6,910 bases of DNA, from NCBI GenBank assembly GCA_016209805.1, contig JACQVJ010000190.1, forward strand, positions 1 through 6,910, in the 5' to 3' direction. Below the pieces are notes generated by a model. It saw only the letters and a program-made list of their open reading frames with translations, was not told where the DNA came from and made no database searches. Below are positions 6,039 to 6,910 of this stretch, piece by piece (position 1 is the stretch's first letter; each line of letters starts with the position of its first letter). The position numbers were made by a program, and so were the translations under genes. The stretch is from Ignavibacteriota bacterium. Its GTDB lineage: Bacteria; Bacteroidota; Ignavibacteria; UBA10030; UBA6906.

Positions 6039-6322
6039 GCTGCCTTCGTCGTTTCTTCTTTCTTGATGCCGGGGTGAACGCGGAACGTACGTGTCGGCGC
6101 GAACTCGCCGAGCTTATGTCCTACCATCCCTTCGTGAACGTACACGGGGATAAACTTGTTACCGTTGTGCACCGCAAACGTATGGCCCACAAACTCGGGT
6201 GTGATGGTCGATGCCCGCGACCAGGTCTTGATCACTTTCTTCTGGTTGAGTTTGTTTAACGCTTGCACCTGCTCCTGAAGCCGGGTGCTGACAAACGGAC
6301 CTTTCTTGAGGGAACGACTCAT
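6035..6322 (-). CDS. rpsS: 30S ribosomal protein S19
   Basis: S19 sits in the 30S head, pairs with S13, and contacts A-site tRNA and the intersubunit bridges. The 95 residues compare with 92 in E. coli. The N-terminus [19 protein letters not shown] is diagnostic. The middle part [20 protein letters not shown] and the signature [19 protein letters not shown] at about 63-81 are intact. The end is a short charged tail ([11 protein letters not shown]). The start ATG at 6322..6320 lies only 3 nt after the rplB stop TAA, with no clear GGAG-type site, which suggests coupling to rplB. The stop overlaps the rplV start by 4 nt. Confidence 0.97.
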   Translation of the reverse strand: MSRSLKKGPFVSTRLQEQVQALNKLNQKKVIKTWSRASTITPEFVGHTFAVHNGNKFIPVYVHEGMVGHKLGEFAPTRTFRVHPGIKKEETTKAA

Positions 6323-6325
6323 GGC

Positions 6326-6910
6326 TTACTTTCTACGTTTGATAATATGCTTGCTTGAGGATTTTTTTCGGTTGCGCGTCTTTTTCCCTTTCGTGTGCCA
6401 TCCCCACGGAGAAACCGGATGCGGGTTACCCTGAGGCGATTTCCCTTCGCCTCCGCCATGGGGATGATCAACAGGATTCATCACCACACCGCGGGACTGT
6501 GGACGCCTGCCAAGCCAACGCGAACGTCCCGCCTTTCCGATGCTGATGTTCTCGTGTTCCGCATTGCTTACTGTTCCGATCGTTGCGATACAGTCGACGG
6601 GCACATTACGCACTTCGCCTGAGGGAAGACGCAACTGAGCGAACTTCCCCTCCTTCGCCATGAGCTGAACAGATGTACCGGCGCTCCGTGCAAGCTGTGC
6701 CCCCTTGCCGGGCCGCATTTCGATGTTGTGAACGAACGTACCGGCCGGAATGTTTGCCAGGGGCATCGCATTGCCCACTTTGATTTCCGCATCGGGACCG
6801 GAGCGGAGGAGATCACCAACTTTGACCCCGTCAGGCGAGATGATATATCGCTTTTCTCCGTCCTGGTACTGCAGCAGTGCGATCCGGGCTGAGCGGTTTG
6901 GATCGTACTC
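6326..6910 (-). CDS. rplB: 50S ribosomal protein L2, 5' part cut by window edge
   Basis: L2 is a core 50S protein needed for subunit association and peptidyl transferase function. The frame is open to the window edge. My translation of 6910..6779 gives [20 protein letters not shown] and onward to SGPDAEIK, which joins [20 protein letters not shown] without a break. It then runs through [20 protein letters not shown] to the invariant [13 protein letters not shown], whose HPHGGG codons are at 6466..6449. It finishes with [20 protein letters not shown] and a basic end, IIKRRK. About 194 residues are visible. By comparison with E. coli L2 (273 residues) roughly the first 80 are missing. The GTG at 6778 is an internal Val, not the start. 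The position ahead of rpsS is canonical. Confidence 0.97.
   Translation of the reverse strand, partial: EYDPNRSARIALLQYQDGEKRYIISPDGVKVGDLLRSGPDAEIKVGNAMPLANIPAGTFVHNIEMRPGKGAQLARSAGTSVQLMAKEGKFAQLRLPSGEVRNVPVDCIATIGTVSNAEHENISIGKAGRSRWLGRRPQSRGVVMNPVDHPHGGGEGKSPQGNPHPVSPWGWHTKGKKTRNRKKSSSKHIIKRRK

Noticed and set aside
6776..6778. GTG as the start of a 150-residue rplB product.
   Set aside because: The same frame continues to the window edge and encodes conserved L2 sequence (EYDPNRSA onward), so this GTG is an internal valine codon.

Overview
The window is a stretch of bacterial chromosome carrying the S10-spc ribosomal protein gene cluster, read entirely from the minus strand. The genes are therefore transcribed from the high-coordinate end to the low-coordinate end. 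No gene is supported on the plus strand. Protein features point to the FCB group: L14 begins [21 protein letters not shown]14 is the 89-residue form without a zinc ribbon, and the L2 C-terminus reads [15 protein letters not shown]. Within that group a Chlorobiota, Ignavibacteria or Kapabacteria-like lineage seems likelier than classical Bacteroidia. This placement is inferred from remembered family patterns, not from a tree.

Layout in transcription order: rplB (3' part only, cut by the window edge), rpsS, rplV, rpsC, rplP, rpmC, rpsQ, rplN, rplX, rplE, rpsN, rpsH, rplF, rplR, a tRNA-Gln(UUG) gene, rpsE, rpmD (5' part only, cut by the window edge). Apart from the tRNA this is the canonical bacterial order. 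Spacers are 3 to 39 nt, with 4-nt ATGA overlaps at rpsS/rplV and rpmC/rpsQ. The one large spacer is the 149 nt between rplR and rpsE, and it holds the tRNA. No promoter or terminator is convincing anywhere in the window, so the genes are probably one or a few long co-transcripts started upstream of the window.

Together the proteins build both subunits. L2, L22, L16, L29, L14, L24, L5, L6, L18 and L30 belong to the 50S. S19, S3, S17, S14, S8 and S5 belong to the 30S.

The clearest oddity is the same-strand tRNA-Gln gene between rplR and rpsE, two genes that are normally adjacent. Processing of that tRNA would cut the spc mRNA in two. Lesser oddities are a Lys/Ala/Pro-rich N-terminal extension of about 36 residues on L5, an rplE start with no visible Shine-Dalgarno sequence and a small inverted repeat beside it, TTG starts for rpsC and rpsE, a GTG start for rplF, and a charged C-terminal tail on L22. 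I see no mobile element, CRISPR array or unknown multi-gene system.
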